From contig ML976670.1 in the NCBI GenBank assembly GCA_010015655.1, positions 998,744-1,062,743 of the forward strand: a stretch of 64,000 nucleotides of DNA. Direction: 5' to 3'. Made by a program: the position numbers and the translations under genes. Positions 24,077 through 37,646 of the stretch are shown here, piece after piece. The notes below the pieces were generated by a model. It was not told the origin of the DNA. It was given only the letters and a program-made list of their open reading frames with translations, and made no database searches. Origin of the DNA: Bimuria novae-zelandiae CBS 107.79. Taxonomy: Eukaryota > Ascomycota > Dothideomycetes > Pleosporales > Didymosphaeriaceae. Within the stretch, counting starts at the first letter, position 1. Each line of letters starts with the position of its first letter.

Positions 24077-25727
24077 CGTGAAGCTGATTGTGGTGCGAGG
24101 AACGTATGTGGCCGCGATCAAAGTTGTAGTGTGGAGGAGAGCAAGAGTGAGAGAAGGCAAGCGCGACCGAAGCAGGTGAGGGAAAATTGGGCGTTTGGCA
24201 GCAGTGGATGATCGCACAAGGACGTGTCATTATTCCAGCGCTTTCTTCTATTATATGCGTACCCGATGTCCTTGGCATACCGACCTGATCTTGACCGCAT
24301 GTCGGCCCTTTGGAGCTTTGTATGTCCACATGAAGTAGAAAGGTGGCCATTGTAGCTGCCCTCTCTAATATTAAGGAAAGAAGTTTCCGCGCACCGCCCT
24401 AGACTCAGAGCTCTGGGCTCTATGTACTACATTTGGGCAAAGCGCTGGTGGTGACGCTGAGCGCAAATCCATGAGTGATCTAGTGATCGTGACGCTACGC
24501 ACGTAAAGCTAAAGGTCGGGTATCAGTACTTCAATAATAAGATACAACAGCTAAACGTTAATAACTTGCGTATCTATACATAGCCAGCCTTCACCTTCTG
24601 TTCAGGTCGATAACGACGATAAAAGACACCCTTATGCGAGAGCGCCACTCGCCCAAGATGGTGACATGAAGTTTCCCGTGTCGAGGCCAACAAGTCTACT
24701 CGTGGAAAGAACCGAGGCATTAAGGAAACGGAGAAACTCTAGATGCAAAGCGGTGGTAATGGTGGTGTGATCCAGCCTGCATATGAGTTGATCGCGTGCT
24801 TCAACGCATCACACGTTTGCTGATAAGGACGTCTTCAAATGCAACAAGATTGTTGTCTAGGCTGTAATTGCACGTGCGCGTAGGCAGTCGTAGAACAAAC
24901 TGCTGACGTGGGCAGCGGATACTGTTCCGAACAAAGGCTAACTAGCTAGCGGCGATACGAGGCAGCCCTGAAGCTTCGTCGGCTACAAGAACACTGCGTG
25001 CCTGAACTGTATAGATGTGTTGGCTGATAGGAACTCAGCGTGAACGATGAATCGATGGAGGAGGCTGAGGAGGTGACGTCCGTCGCTCTTTCTACGTCCC
25101 CCACGTGGCGTGCGCCGGCGTCGGTGGGCCCGTGCTGAGCTGGAGGCGACATAAACACCCAGCACATTGTCGTGCTGATGAACCTCATCCATCCCATCTT
25201 CATCCTTCATTTCCTGTTGTGCCGAGCCGTCTGCTGACCCTCCTCTACTGATTCTCAGCGCCTACGCATCCTGCATCAACCCAACTCTGGGTTCGGAGAT
25301 TTTTTCCAGGCGCATAACAACCCTGTCTCGCATCTTCACCAGGCGTCCCGATATCGCAAAGGCTGCATAATCTATCCCGAATAGCTTGCCGGCCGCATCT
25401 AATACAGCAGGTGTGAATTGTTTTAAGATTGCCGAGCCCCAACCTCGTGGTCGCCTCTCCATTTGGTACATCAAAGGTACCACTGCTAGGCGGTATTCGG
25501 AAGGTGTCACTACACTCGACAGATTGCGATCGATCAAACGCTTCTCCACAGGCTTGGGGTGCATCCTGTGCTCTCGTGAAGCGCGGACAACCGGGAACAG
25601 GCCAACTCAATATTGCGGGGTCGTGTGCAGCTTCGTACCGACTACCGCAGGTTCTGCGCTGAACCCCTTACAGTGTTCAAGTATATCTACACAATTTTGC
25701 CCTTTCGCACAACACACTGCACTCGGC
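24077..25727. promoter_or_regulatory. Divergent intergenic region between dioxygenase and F-box genes
   Basis: About 1.65 kb separate the start of the minus-strand dioxygenase (24,076) and the plus-strand F-box ATG (25,728). Open frames on both strands here (for example 25,245-25,610 and 24,946-25,203, minus) lack recognisable domains and partner exons. The F-box frame stays open back to 25,386, but the stretch before 25,728 has no conserved look and is probably 5' UTR. No tRNA or clear TATA element was seen. Confidence 0.5.
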
Positions 25728-27263
25728 ATGGCTGGACTCTCTACCCTTCCGTCGGAACTGATTCATCATATTCTCACTTTCCTCCCGCTTTCCGATCTCC
25801 TCACACTCGGCCTAGTGAGTCATGCGTTCCTCGAGCATTCGAGACAAGATACCCTTTATCAGACATTCGTTCAAGCTCATGTGCCCGGGTATGTCGTACC
25901 TAAACCTTCAGGGTTGACCTGGCGGGAGCTGTTCAAGCTACATCACCCGTACTGGTTTATCCCAAAGAACAAAATCTGGTTCTCAGATAGCCCACACACC
26001 GGCAAACTTATTGTAGCGAGATATGACCATCGTCTCAATGCCATGGAAGGGTATGCACTTGTTGCTGAACGACGTCAGCCTACGTTCCAGACGTGGTCAT
26101 ACAACCAGCAGACTATCGTCCACAGCTTCGACCCCCGCATAAAGCTTGATCTTAACGCGCCAGTGCTCCGCTTAGATGCTCGGGGTTACGAGTGCGCCGT
26201 GGGCAGTGTCGGACACCGCCTGCAGAAAGAGATACCGTTGAATCTGAGGGACGACCCTCCACACATAGGCTCCGGCCTCCACACCCAGCTTGTTCTTGCA
26301 AGGCCACGATCTGCAGATACCATCACGCAAGCTACGCCAATCTGGCCGCCCCTAACAATGCCAAGTTATGCCCGCACAGTCAATGAATCGCCAAGTCATT
26401 TCCGCGATCTTAGCCATCGTCCGTCCAAACTTCACGAGCTATCTGCGGCACATTTCAGGCTGAGAAGATGGATGGAGTTTTCTACTCGACCTTTTGGCGG
26501 TTGGCGCGTGGGAGAGGACGTAACGACATGGGCTACACTGCCTAACGAGTGCTATACACCTACTCCACAAAAGCCCTGGCAAGGAATATTCGTTGGGGAC
26601 TACGCAGGACACGGCTGTGAGTTCTTAGCCGTCATGCAGCCAGATGATCCTAAGCCTCTCCCGGAGAAGGCAGAGGCAGTCATACGGGCTAGAGAGCGGG
26701 AGGGCAGCGTCAGTAGTGGTGGCTCATGGAACACGGCACCCACTCAGCAAGACGAAGGGGTTGAAGTTGACTGGGAGGCTGAACAGACGACGGAGGGTGG
26801 AGAACATCATGACATGGAAGACAGCGTCGCGACTCTGCACGCTTGGCCTGAAATCTCAACCGCCGACGAACATCGCGATCATAACGATCATAACGATGAG
26901 ACCATGTATCAGGGCCGCATCGAAGCGGTCAAACTTACCGGAGACCCAAACATACCACGAGGAGAATACACGTTCATAGCGCCAGACATCGGTCCTGATG
27001 GGTTGATCAGGGTTGCGGAGGAGGACCTGTTCAAAGGAGCTCGCATTGTCAAGAGCGTCGGTCATATTGCTTTTCGGGGTTTCGTGAACGGTGAGTCGGA
27101 TGCTCGTTTTACGGATTCATGGCGGATACTGACTTTGCCAGACGACTATATGACATCTCAACTCATTTTAATATCGCATGATCGTCTTGCCCAATACTGG
27201 GAGACCTTTGGGCATGTCAGTTTCTACCAACGGGTGAACATCGACGATTTCACGAAGATTTGA
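25728..27263 (+). CDS. F-box protein, FBXO31-like (511 aa)
   Basis: Probable substrate adaptor of an SCF (Skp1-Cullin-F-box) ubiquitin ligase. The N-terminal F-box spans about residues 3-48 (LSTLPSELIHHILTFLPLSD, then LLTLGLVSHAFLEHSRQD). The body resembles the fungal relatives of human FBXO31, whose C-terminal beta-barrel is the Cyclin_D1_bind family: WQGIFVGDYAGHGCEFLAVM near residue 285, an acidic insertion at about 320-390, and a terminal HIAFRGFVNG, LILISHDRLAQYW and FGHVSFYQRV. The reading frame is open upstream to 25,386, but ATG 25,728 (GGCATGGC context) is immediately followed by the F-box and is the best start. No intron is needed. It appears intact, unlike the neighbouring dioxygenase. 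Substrate unknown; the FBXO31 relation is from motif memory. Confidence 0.85.
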   Translation: MAGLSTLPSELIHHILTFLPLSDLLTLGLVSHAFLEHSRQDTLYQTFVQAHVPGYVVPKPSGLTWRELFKLHHPYWFIPKNKIWFSDSPHTGKLIVARYDHRLNAMEGYALVAERRQPTFQTWSYNQQTIVHSFDPRIKLDLNAPVLRLDARGYECAVGSVGHRLQKEIPLNLRDDPPHIGSGLHTQLVLARPRSADTITQATPIWPPLTMPSYARTVNESPSHFRDLSHRPSKLHELSAAHFRLRRWMEFSTRPFGGWRVGEDVTTWATLPNECYTPTPQKPWQGIFVGDYAGHGCEFLAVMQPDDPKPLPEKAEAVIRAREREGSVSSGGSWNTAPTQQDEGVEVDWEAEQTTEGGEHHDMEDSVATLHAWPEISTADEHRDHNDHNDETMYQGRIEAVKLTGDPNIPRGEYTFIAPDIGPDGLIRVAEEDLFKGARIVKSVGHIAFRGFVNGESDARFTDSWRILTLPDDYMTSQLILISHDRLAQYWETFGHVSFYQRVNIDDFTKI

Positions 27264-27699
27264 GGGGTATGAAAGGATGTCGAGTTATCAAGACTCGTTT
27301 ATAGATTCCCATGGCTTTGCAGCATGTGCATGTACACTGGATAAAAAACGAAGCCGGAGATAGCAGCCAATTTATAGCACCGTATCAACGATTCAAGTAT
27401 TCCGTGTCAGTCTAAGACAAGCAATACCACTGCTAGATACACACAAAATCACCGGGCATAGTGGCACGGAGCGTACCAGACTAAAGGGGTCTAGTCCACA
27501 ACGGATTCCTTCCACCGACAGATCCGTCAACGTCATTGCGATCATCAACAATTTTTCTACGAGCAACGGGGGGCAAACAACGGCATTGTTACGTTGCCCT
27601 ACCCCCACAACTTTTATCCTCACCGCGAGCATCTATATTCTCTTTGCGCACATTACAGAGCAGTATTTTGCTTACTACGCAAAGTGCGGAACGCTCACC
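27264..27699. other. Intergenic between F-box and DUF1769 genes
   Basis: 436 bp holding the F-box 3' UTR and DUF1769 promoter. Short open frames on either strand show no family features. A pyrimidine-rich stretch lies just before the ATG at 27,700. Confidence 0.5.
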
Positions 27700-28868
27700 A
27701 TGGCCTACCACGAACAGTATATCCTCAAAGTCACGGCCGGTGCGACGTACGACACTAAGAAGCACGAAGACGTCTACGTCAACACGGAGAAGCCGATAAA
27801 CATCGCTTCCGAGCACCTCGACGCGCGCATACACATCCGCGTCAAGGACTACCGAGGTAAGCTCGGCTGCCCTACATTCGTGTCGACACCATATAGCGAC
27901 CCTGCGCAAGCGCTCGAACTCACGCGCATGCTCCCTAGCAATGTCATGATGCTAAAGCAGTGCCATAGGATTGCCTAAAGGCTCACCCTCAACGTCTCCC
28001 TACTTCTCCACCCCGCAGCACCCGTACGACCGCTACTCCATCTCCTTCTCCTTCACGCCCAAGCGCTCGATAAACGGCCAGGATCTTGTCTTTGGCAACG
28101 ACTTCGACCACCCGATCCGCGACCGCCTCCCGCCGCTCTTCGACAAGGCCTTTGGCATCGTAAAGTGGTGGATAGACCCCGGTCTCGACGGCGACGTATA
28201 CGGCGACGAGCCCTACCTGTACGGCCCGCTCCTGTCCTCGATCAACGTATTACGGATAGGCAACAAACCGCCGAACAAGCCAGCGGAAGGTGAAGAGAAG
28301 GAGGGCGAGGCAGTGGTGTACGAGGAGGGCGCCGAGGGCGATGGCGTCGACGTGCGGCAGGACCTTGCCATCCCGGCTGGGACGGCGCTCCGACAAAAGC
28401 ACTTCTTGAACGAGGCGAAGAGGAAAGACTTCACGTTTGAAGAGGGCCGGGAGTACAAGTGCGATTTCTTCAACCCGTATCTTGACTTCAATGAGTTTGC
28501 GTTGAGGATTGGGTACGGATTGCCTGCTATTTCCATAATAGGGCATTGGGACGGACAACCGCTCCGGTACGTACACTTACCCTTTACGTCTCCTAGCTGT
28601 CACTTCTCCTCTTCTGTGGACAGTGCGCGCAGGATTGCCTTTGGTTAATACAAGGTCTGACTAACATAGCACACACTCCCTCAGATACGTGCTGAAAGAC
28701 CGGTCATCGAATACCGAGCTCTTGGTCATTATATTCCAGCTTATCCCCACCGAGGAGGCGAAGAAAGAGTTGGGCATAGAAAGCGCCGAGGACATGGTTG
28801 AGAAGGTGTACGGAGGGGAAAAGAAGGAGACTAAGGCGGCGGAGAGCGACGATGCGGAGCTGGACTAG
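27700..28868 (+). CDS. DUF1769 family protein (312 aa, three exons)
   Basis: Fungal conserved family DUF1769 (PF08588), function unknown. Exons 27,700-27,856, 27,969-28,566 and 28,685-28,868 total 939 nt. Both introns (112 and 118 bp) are GT-AG (GTAAGC...CATAG and GTACGT...CCTCAG) and join in frame (KDYRG to LPKGSP; QPLR to YVLKDR). Family features include VTAGATYDTKKHEDVYVNT at the N-terminus, then PYDRYSISFSF, FGNDFDHPIRDRLPPLFDKA, and WWIDPGLDGDVYGDEPYLYG. A Glu-rich variable loop is at about residues 165-190. The start has a good context (ACCATGG). The C-terminus is acidic and ends ESDDAELD. Intact. It is convergent with LYS12 (205 bp between stops), so the two share a terminator region. 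Confidence 0.9.
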
Positions 28869-29073
28869 GAGCTCTGACCAGTTCCTCGTAGTGCGGCGTT
28901 ATCTAGAGAGCGGTGGTAACACACCACGGCGCGGGCGTTTGGCGACGACACATATCTTTCCACTCTCCAGCAATAGACATAATGGGTTATGGCATAACGA
29001 GCATGCGGTTGCGTTAGATCGCTATAGCACTTTTACATCTAGTACCTAGCTTTTACACGATGTCTATGGTATC

Positions 29074-30308
<1,235 letters not shown>

Positions 30309-30906
30309 GCACGTCGGGGAAATTTTGGTGGTTTGGATGGGGGCGGGAGATGATTGGATGCCGGTTTTCGGAGGTGCTAGCTGTGTTGGTGTTGGTGCTT
30401 GAGATACACTGAGGATGAATTCCTGTTCCGCGGTGTACTCCCTGTTCCGCATCTTCGCAGTGGAATTATAAAGGAGTCTGATATTCTTCGTTGAACGGTT
30501 CATATTGCCCTCTATATCATAAATTCATATCTAGCCCCACCGGACACAAATTGTCAAGGTAACCGATAGACTCATTTACAGCCCTCGGGACTGTACCAGG
30601 CGCCGATATGCGGTCTCAAATATTTGCTCCAATGGAATCAATTGGTCTACCTAGCAGCTCAAACGCCATGGTAGCCTGTTCGCGCAAGTTCGATTGCTCG
30701 CACACGAAAATTCACTCACGGAGCGATCGACAAGCTCGCATCTCTTTCTTATCCTACGGTAAACTCTGAAAGAGCCACCCCATCCTCTCTTACGTCAAAC
30801 AGGGGTAGCTCACAAGGTCATATAAATATCCTTCAGTTGGTTGAGACACTCTACCATTGACCTTTGCACATAACAATACTACTTCCAGTTTCTTACAACA
30901 TCCGAG
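30309..30906. promoter_or_regulatory. Divergent promoter region, LYS12 / small secreted protein
   Basis: About 600 bp between the two starts. A TATA-like TATAAATA at 30,821-30,828 lies 79 bp before the plus-strand ATG, followed by a CA-rich leader. If LYS12 starts at the upstream Met (30,503), its coding would enter this region. No Lys14-type or other operator could be assigned. Confidence 0.6.
30821..30828 (+). promoter_or_regulatory. TATA box of the small secreted-protein gene
   Basis: TATAAATA, 79 bp upstream of ATG 30,907, with an AC-rich leader (cacataacaatactac) between. Its position suits the core promoter of a strongly regulated fungal gene. Confidence 0.6.
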
Positions 30907-31524
30907 ATGAGGACCATCCAGTTCTTCCTTGCTACCCTGTCCCTGGTAGGCGCATTGGCTGCAGTGTTACCGCACAACAATGACGCTGGTACGGTAGAGG
31001 TCGCTTCCATTCCAGCAACAAGGGAAGCCTTCTCCAAGCTCATCAACGAGGCCGATCGCAACAGCTTCAGGGTCTGTGACCACGCTGGAAACTCCAAGCA
31101 GACGACCCACGTCGTGCGCCCCGATTGCTTCGTCGACCTCGCCTACGAAGCCTGCATGTGACTTCTCCCAAAGAAGGCCGGGAGGTCCGACGCCTTCGCG
31201 CACCCCTGGTTCGAGTACAACACGGACTCTACCCCCACAAACATCTTCACCATCTACTCTTTCACTCTCGGTGGCGATGTTTCGAACCTCTCCCGCACCA
31301 AATGTTTGAAACAGTTCGTCGGTCCAGATGTCGTCAAGACGAACAACCAGTACATCTGCACGCTCCAGGGAGAACCTTACATTGACGGGTGGATGTGGCG
31401 CGCCGGCGCTGAACACAGTTCCAACTACAACATGTTGGTCACGCAGGGAGATGACATTCCAAAACCGACCAATAAAGCCCCTGATCAAGAGTACAAGGCG
31501 TACCAGAGGGACATGGCGTATTGA
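30907..31524 (+). pseudogene. Small cysteine-containing secreted protein (205 codons) with in-frame TGA at codon 85
   Basis: No recognised family. The frame runs from ATG 30,907 to TGA 31,522-31,524. An internal TGA at 31,159-31,161 splits it into 84 and 120 codons in the same frame. An N-terminal signal peptide is evident (MRTIQFFLATLSLVGALAA, then VLPHNNDAG). Cysteines occur at FRVCDHA, RPDCFV and YEACM before the stop, and TKCLKQF and YICTLQ after it. Codon choice is GC-rich on both sides, so the downstream half was translated until recently. The context is ATG-TGA-CTT. The ancestral codon could be CGA (C to T at CpG). Readthrough at TGA-C is a weaker alternative. It resembles effector-type small secreted proteins in size and signal, and lies about 340 bp from the 17-kb transposon block. 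Effector role is inference only. Confidence 0.7.
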
Positions 31525-31864
31525 ACCGACTATGATGATACGCCCTGCCCCGAGTGCAGGGGTGGGCAGGCAGACAACCGGCGTACTTAGGTCAGGCTGG
31601 TGTGTACTACAGTCGTAAGGGAATTGGCATTGGGCTACTCGGACCCGCAATAGAGATCTCCAAAATATCAGGTAAAGTGCAAATTGAACACGAGTATCCT
31701 GCCTTTGCTGCGTTCTACTTCTTTGCCTGCTCGACCACCCTATGTTAGCAATTAACGTCTGGCTCTTGTATACTTGCTCTAAAATCAATTATCACCTTGT
31801 TAATCTGACCTGAAGCTTGGGAAGATCATAATAAGGAAGCACAGCTCCGACGCGCGCTCTACTA
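31525..31864. other. 3' flank of secreted-protein gene up to the transposon target TA
   Basis: Balanced-GC non-coding DNA, taken as 3' UTR and spacer. It ends at TA 31,863-31,864, the left target dinucleotide of pogo element A. Nothing else supported. Confidence 0.6.
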
Positions 31865-33991
31865 CCCTGCCGAGCCAGTCAGTGCGCCGCGACACTAACG
31901 CGCCACCCCAACACCAGCACCGCAGCCAGCAACATGAGGCTGTAGAGTTTTACACAAAAGCTTTTATCGCGAAATTTTCTAGAGTTAAGATTTTATAGAG
32001 CTATAGAAGATTACTAGCTAGTTAAATTATAAATATCTACTTAGTGTTCTAATTATTTAGCTACTACGCGATGCTAGCGCTAATAGCGTAGATATTACTA
32101 CATTAACGCGTATAGATGCCGGCGTAGGCTTCTTCCTCTTTATAATTATATAAGTAGCTTTTAAAGCATTCTAGCTTCCCTTTTTAGTAATTTTAAGATA
32201 TTTTTAAAGTTATTATTAAGTCTTGCGAGCCTATTAATAAAAGCGTTACTTAGTAGCCTAATTAGCTTTCTCCTTAGCGCGCGTATTTCTAGCTACTATA
32301 CGCGCAATACGCTTCTCCTATAGTAAATAAGCTTTAAGCTACCTATTTACTATTTAGATCTCTCTCTGCTTACTTTTCTAGAGTTATAGTTATTGCTTTT
32401 TAGCCTTTTGTTGGCTGAGAGAATCGCGCGCCCTTTGTACGCAGGCAGGTAACTAAAAAACAGATCCTTTATACTACTTATCTAGCTACTCAAAAGGTAG
32501 AGTCCTGCCCTTTATTTAACGCCGTTTCTAGTTTGTGAGGGCTTCTCGTAGCCCCTAATTCTCATGCTCTAGGAGCTGCTTCTATATAGAGATTAAGTGT
32601 ATAGTGCAACTTAGCTTCTTAGCCTTATCACCTCCCCCTGTATTAATAATAACCTTTAAAAGCTAATTAATTTTGCGCTAATTAGACGCGCTAAGTACTA
32701 AAGTAGAGCTTTCACGCGATCTTTATTTTAGAGACTTATCTTTATTAAATTAATTAAGGATTAGTGTAGGATCTAGCGGCGAGATACCTGTATACTTAAA
32801 AGCTTTAGTAATTAATTACGGCGTAACTAACGTTATTTAGGCCCTCTAGAATAGTGTAAAAAAGTCTCTTTTAGTAATTATTAATAGCCCCTAACTTTTA
32901 TACAGGTATGCGGAGAGCTCGTTAGAGTAGGCGGTAGAAAGAAACTTAAACACACAGACGTCTAGAGGCTATAGCGTATAAGTGGCGTAAGGGGGAAATA
33001 TCGCAAAGAGGATCTTTTTCTAATTATAGTAGTTAATAAAATCTATAGTAACGTGAGATCTATACCTATTAAGGACTAGGAGTCGCTACTGCCATTAAGC
33101 CTTCTCCTTAGTATAGCGATTAAACACCTGTTTTAGCTATTAAAGCCCTATCTCGTTGTTTAACCATCTAGAGGTTAATAAGGTAATAAAGACTCTATAA
33201 GAATTAACGTTAATTTCCTTAACCTAGCTTAATTGTAGAGTCTTAGCGTCAGATCGATAGATTAGTAATAGATTAATAGTAGATCTATCGGCGCATATAC
33301 ATGCGATAAGCGAGATCCACTCACGACTGCCATCCTGGATAGATTGCCTTACTTGGCGACTCTTATATATAGGCCTGTCGAAGATCCTTTTTGACCTGCC
33401 GGTGATGCCGAGTAGGAAGCCTTTTTCGTCCATATTATAGGTATGCTAAGGCTCTATGCCATACTTTATAATTTTCTTATATAGAAGCTTAAAGTAGAGC
33501 CTATATCTTGCGCCTAAATTAGCGTTATAGTAATTACTATCTAGCCTAGTTATCTATCGCAAGATTAGGGAGTTAGAGTAGCGCCTAATAAAGTAATTAA
33601 CCTATTACATAGAGACATCCTTTTTAGTAATAATTAATATAAAATTTTAGATTATCTAACGCGTAGGGGGTAGACCTTTCTAAGTAAGACACTATATATA
33701 CTATAGGAGCTTAGATTCTTATTATTAGTTAAGATTTTAATAAGTTTATAGTAGCTATGTACGCGCCTGCATGGCGCGTCTATACTAGCGCGTTAATGTT
33801 AACCGCACAACACTAAATTCTTCTGTAATTTTTCTATATAAGAAAGTTTCTCTAGGTTCTCGTAAGTCGATAGCGATAATTGCAGCCTCAATCGGATCCA
33901 TATTGGTGGAGATGCGGCGCGTCAAAGTTGAGGTGCTACATCTGTTGGGGTGGCGCGTTAGTGTCGCGGCGCACTGACTGTCTCGGCAGGG
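31865..33991 (-). mobile_element. pogo/Fot1-type transposon A, RIP-degraded
   Basis: 2,127 bp. The terminal inverted repeats begin CCCTGCCGAG on both ends and extend about 48 bp (31,865 onward; right copy ends at 33,991), with TA at 31,863-31,864 and 33,992-33,993. The minus-strand transposase N-terminus reads TNMDPIEAAIIAIDLREPRE near 33,790-33,905. The first catalytic region reads MDEKGFLLGITGRSKRIF with DGSREWISLIACICAD (33,224-33,433), typical of DDE_1 (PF03184). Stops occur throughout the rest. Its right TA is also the left TA of element C. Confidence 0.92.
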
Positions 33992-33993
33992 TA

Positions 33994-36127
33994 GTGTTTC
34001 GCACCACCCAATGCACGCTACGGGCCAATGCACGCGGAACACCAAATCACTCTCACAACAACAATGAGTTTCTGAACCATGCACGATAGCTAAATTATTC
34101 TAATAATTTATTATATAACTAAACAAACTGCTGCGAAAAAGATATACTATTTAAATTTTAATAGAAGCTTAATATTGCGGCCACCCCGGGTCGTAATCAC
34201 GTGTAAAGGATTCTAAGTCTCCGCATCCTTAACCTCTGTAATAACCTAAACCTAGGCCTTTTTCTTCTATTATTTTAAAAGAGGCTTTAGGGCCTTCCTC
34301 TTTCCCTTTTAGGAAGGTTATATAGCCTTCTTAGAGTTATCTTTCTTAATTTTTTAACGTTCTTAGGTAGCCTATTTTTTAGCCTTAATTCTCTCCCTTT
34401 TCTTTTTCTTCTTAACTCTTAACCTTTCTCTTTCTTCTTTCTCTTAAAGCTTAAGGACTTTTTATTAAGCCTTCTCTGCCTTCGTACGAGCTCTCTTAAG
34501 TTATTACTCTTTTTCTTCTTGTTTCTTAATCCTCTTACAGAACCAGGCCTCCCTTATCTTTAAAGGTGACTAGAACACTGCACTACTATAGTATTCCTTT
34601 CTCTATTAAAGGTTAAGAGTCTTGCTCTTCTTTTTATGTTTCCTTGTTAATAAAATAGCCTGCCACAGGCTTTCTACTTCAGTGTGGAGGAGGTCATTTT
34701 GAACTATAATATAGTGGAGTGAACGTTAAAGCTTCTAAACGTCTTTACTACTTTAATCTTTAACTTAAGACCGTATAATAGTTTTAATTTTGTGCTAGTC
34801 CTTTCTACTAAGTACTAAGTTAGAGCTCTCTCGTGAATCTTAAGGTTCTGGAGTTAATTTAATAAATTTCTTAAGGATAACCTCTCCGTTAGTTAGCTAT
34901 ATACTAGTAGCTTTAAAAGCTTTAAGAATAAGCTCTTCTTTAAAGGAAAAGGTCTAGGCCTACTAGAATAGAGGAAAGAAGTCTCCTTTAACTATTAGGA
35001 CTAGTTCTTAGGCGTTATAGAGGTGTTTTGTAAGCGCGTTAGAGTAGTCTATTAAAAGAGGCTTAAACATTACTACATCTAGTAGTTAAAGCCTGTGAGT
35101 TAAATAAGGAGGAAATACTATAAGCAGAATTCGATTCTAGTTGTAGTAGTTAATAAAATCTATTATAATGTGAGATCTATAGCTATCTAGGATAAGTAAC
35201 CTCTATGCGCGTCTATTCTTTTGAGCCTTCTCTTTAGTGTATTAATTAAACACCTGTTCTAGCCATGCAAGGCCTATATCATTGTTACTCTATCTATTTA
35301 GAGATAAGCTAATAAAGGCCTTATGTTTTCCTGCTTGTACGCCTTCTACCCAAGAGGATTGGATAGATAAGTTAGCTAAGGCAAAAAGAAGCCCGGGCGG
35401 GAGAGAGGATCTATCACCATATATATATACTAACAAGGTTATCCACTCTTAATTCCTATCTTAAAGAGCTTCTCTTACTTCCTTTCTATCCTACATTGTT
35501 TTACTAAAGATCCTTTTGCTTCTTCTAATGATCCTAGTAAGGAGGCCTTTCTTATCTATATTATACGAGTGCTGAGGCTGTATCTTATATTCCTCTATCT
35601 TATTATGCAAAAGTTGAAAGAATTGCTAATATTTATCCCCTAAATTAGCTCTGTGTCGGTCACGGTCTATTCCAGTAGTCTAGTGTGATTTAATATTATT
35701 CTTGTGCCGGGCGATAAATTAGGTAACCTAGTTCTAGCCCACGTCTTGTTTTGCTATCGTAGAGGCGAAATTTCGTACCATCTCCCTTATAGGTTATAGC
35801 TAACGAGCTGTAAGGCCTTCTATGTACTTTATAAGCTCTGCCTCTTGTTGTGGGTTGAGCTTTTAGGTGTTAGAGATACGTGTTGTTCTTAAGGCTATAA
35901 TCCCTTTATGCCGGCGCATTAGCGTTTTACGAATAACACCATACTTTTTTATAATTATCGCGTAAAAGAAAGTTTTGCATAGCTCTAGGGATTTAATTTC
36001 TTTAATTGCTTTGTTAATTAGATCTATATTAGTTAAGTTATGAGGCAGCGAAAATATAGTGTTAATTGAGGGGTAAAGTACTAGCGCGTGCATTGGCCCG
36101 TAGCGTGCATTGGGTGGTGCGAAACAC
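33994..36127 (-). mobile_element. pogo/Fot1-type transposon C, RIP-degraded
   Basis: 2,134 bp with 43-bp inverted repeats (33,994-34,036 and 36,085-36,127) beginning GTGTTTCGCACCACCCAATG, between TA 33,992-33,993 and TA 36,128-36,129. The minus-strand transposase start at 35,863-36,093 has an HTH-like FFYAIIIKKYGVIRKTLMRR. A DDE-type stretch (EWITLLVYIYGDRSS) lies at about 35,390-35,440. The inverted repeats differ in sequence from those of A and B, so it is a separate family. It is directly abutted on both sides by A and B. Confidence 0.9.
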
Positions 36128-36384
36128 TACCGTAGCTTGGCAGCTCGTGCAACACGTTAACTCATGCAACACCCCACCATGCAACACACTAACTTTGACA
36201 CGCCGCATCTCCACCAATATGGATCCAATTGAGGCCGCAATTACAGCAATCGACTCGCAGGAACTAGGAGAATCTTTCTCGTATAGAGAAATAGCAAAAG
36301 AGTATAGTATTGTAGTGTCTACGTTAACGCGCTAGTATTAACGCGTGTCCGATTATATGGCCTCTATCTGTTGTGGATATGAGG

Positions 36385-36583
36385 TGTCAGATTTGATAGT
36401 GTTCTGTCACTTTGAGCTAATGCAATGATAAGAATTGATAGTTGTGATGATTGATTAATAATGTTCGTGTTGTGTCTTGTTCGTGTTCTGTTAGACTGCT
36501 ACCAAAGTCTTCTTTTCTTGGCGTAGGATTACCTAGCCACCTTTACACTTTAAGTTTAGTGCAAAGTGCCATGTAATCGGATA
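36385..36583 (-). repeat. LTR of copia #2 (3' LTR in element orientation)
   Basis: 199 bp. On the plus strand it starts TGTCAGATTTGATAG and ends TAATCGGATA; it carries TSD TGAGG on its left. Confidence 0.9.
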
Positions 36584-37646
36584 CACCCCCTTAGCTTAGG
36601 CTTATCCTTAAGCTAGAGACTATCTGTTGGTAATCTAACAGTATTATCCTTTATAGTTCAATTTTAAAAGCCTCTATTCTCTGCTCTAGCTTAAGCAGGT
36701 CGACCTCTACGTTTATAATCTTATCCTTAATTTCTATAAGTCCTAATTTATTTAGAAAGTTACTCTACTTATTAGCTGGCAGGGCCTTTGTGAGCCTATC
36801 TACAACCATGTCCTCCGAGCGTTAATAGTCTACCTTAATTGTCTTTAATACGACCTCTTGTCTTAGCCAGTAATTATAGATATCTACATAATAGAGCTTA
36901 GTCTGCAGCTTAGTGATCTCTTTAGTAATAAGCTAGATTGTTTGCTAGTTATCGTAATTAATTATAATAAAGGAATTGCTAAGGTTAATCTTTAGCTCCT
37001 TTAATAATCGTGAGATGAACAAAGCTTCTTTAGCCACCTATAAGAGAGCTAGTAATTTAGCCTCTATAGTTAATATAGTAACTATATCTTGCTTATTTGC
37101 TTTCCATGTAATTAAGCTACTAAATAACTTAATAATATATCCTTATAAGCTCTTGCGGTCGAGCGTATTATTAGCGAAAGAAGCGTTACTTGCCACCTCT
37201 AAAGTATCTGCACCCCCAAGCTAAAGACCTAGTGATCTGGTATCCGCAAGATAGAGGAGAACTTAGTTAGCAGCGGCTTAGTGCTCTTTGCTTAGGTTTA
37301 ATAGGAATCGTAAAAGTCAAGAGCTTATAAAAGTAATATCTAGTCGTGTGGTTACTACAGCGTAGAGGATAGATCCTATCTTGCGCTAATATTAATTAAC
37401 TTTAGCCTTACTAGCAAGCCTAGTTCAAGGAAGCAGTTTAACTACTGCTATAGGTGTTTTATACCGTATCTTATATTGCTTAATAAGGCGCGAGATCTTG
37501 TTAATGTATAAGGTCTATAAAAGCCAGATCTTTCTGTTCAGGCGGTCTCTAATAACTTTAACTCTTAGAAACTATTATAGGTCGTTGCTACTAGTAAGTG
37601 TAAATTTAGTGCTTATTTTTACTAGAGCAGCTTTAGCAGCTTGCTG

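Noticed and set aside
27586..27978. Single-exon gene starting at 27,586
   Set aside because: The frame passes the true ATG at 27,700 and runs into an intron. Splicing at 27,857-27,968 restores the DUF1769 protein.
30967..31788. 273-codon minus-strand frame opposite the secreted-protein gene
   Set aside because: It is antisense to a frame with a signal peptide and TATA box, and has a compositionally odd Val/Arg-rich translation with no family signature.
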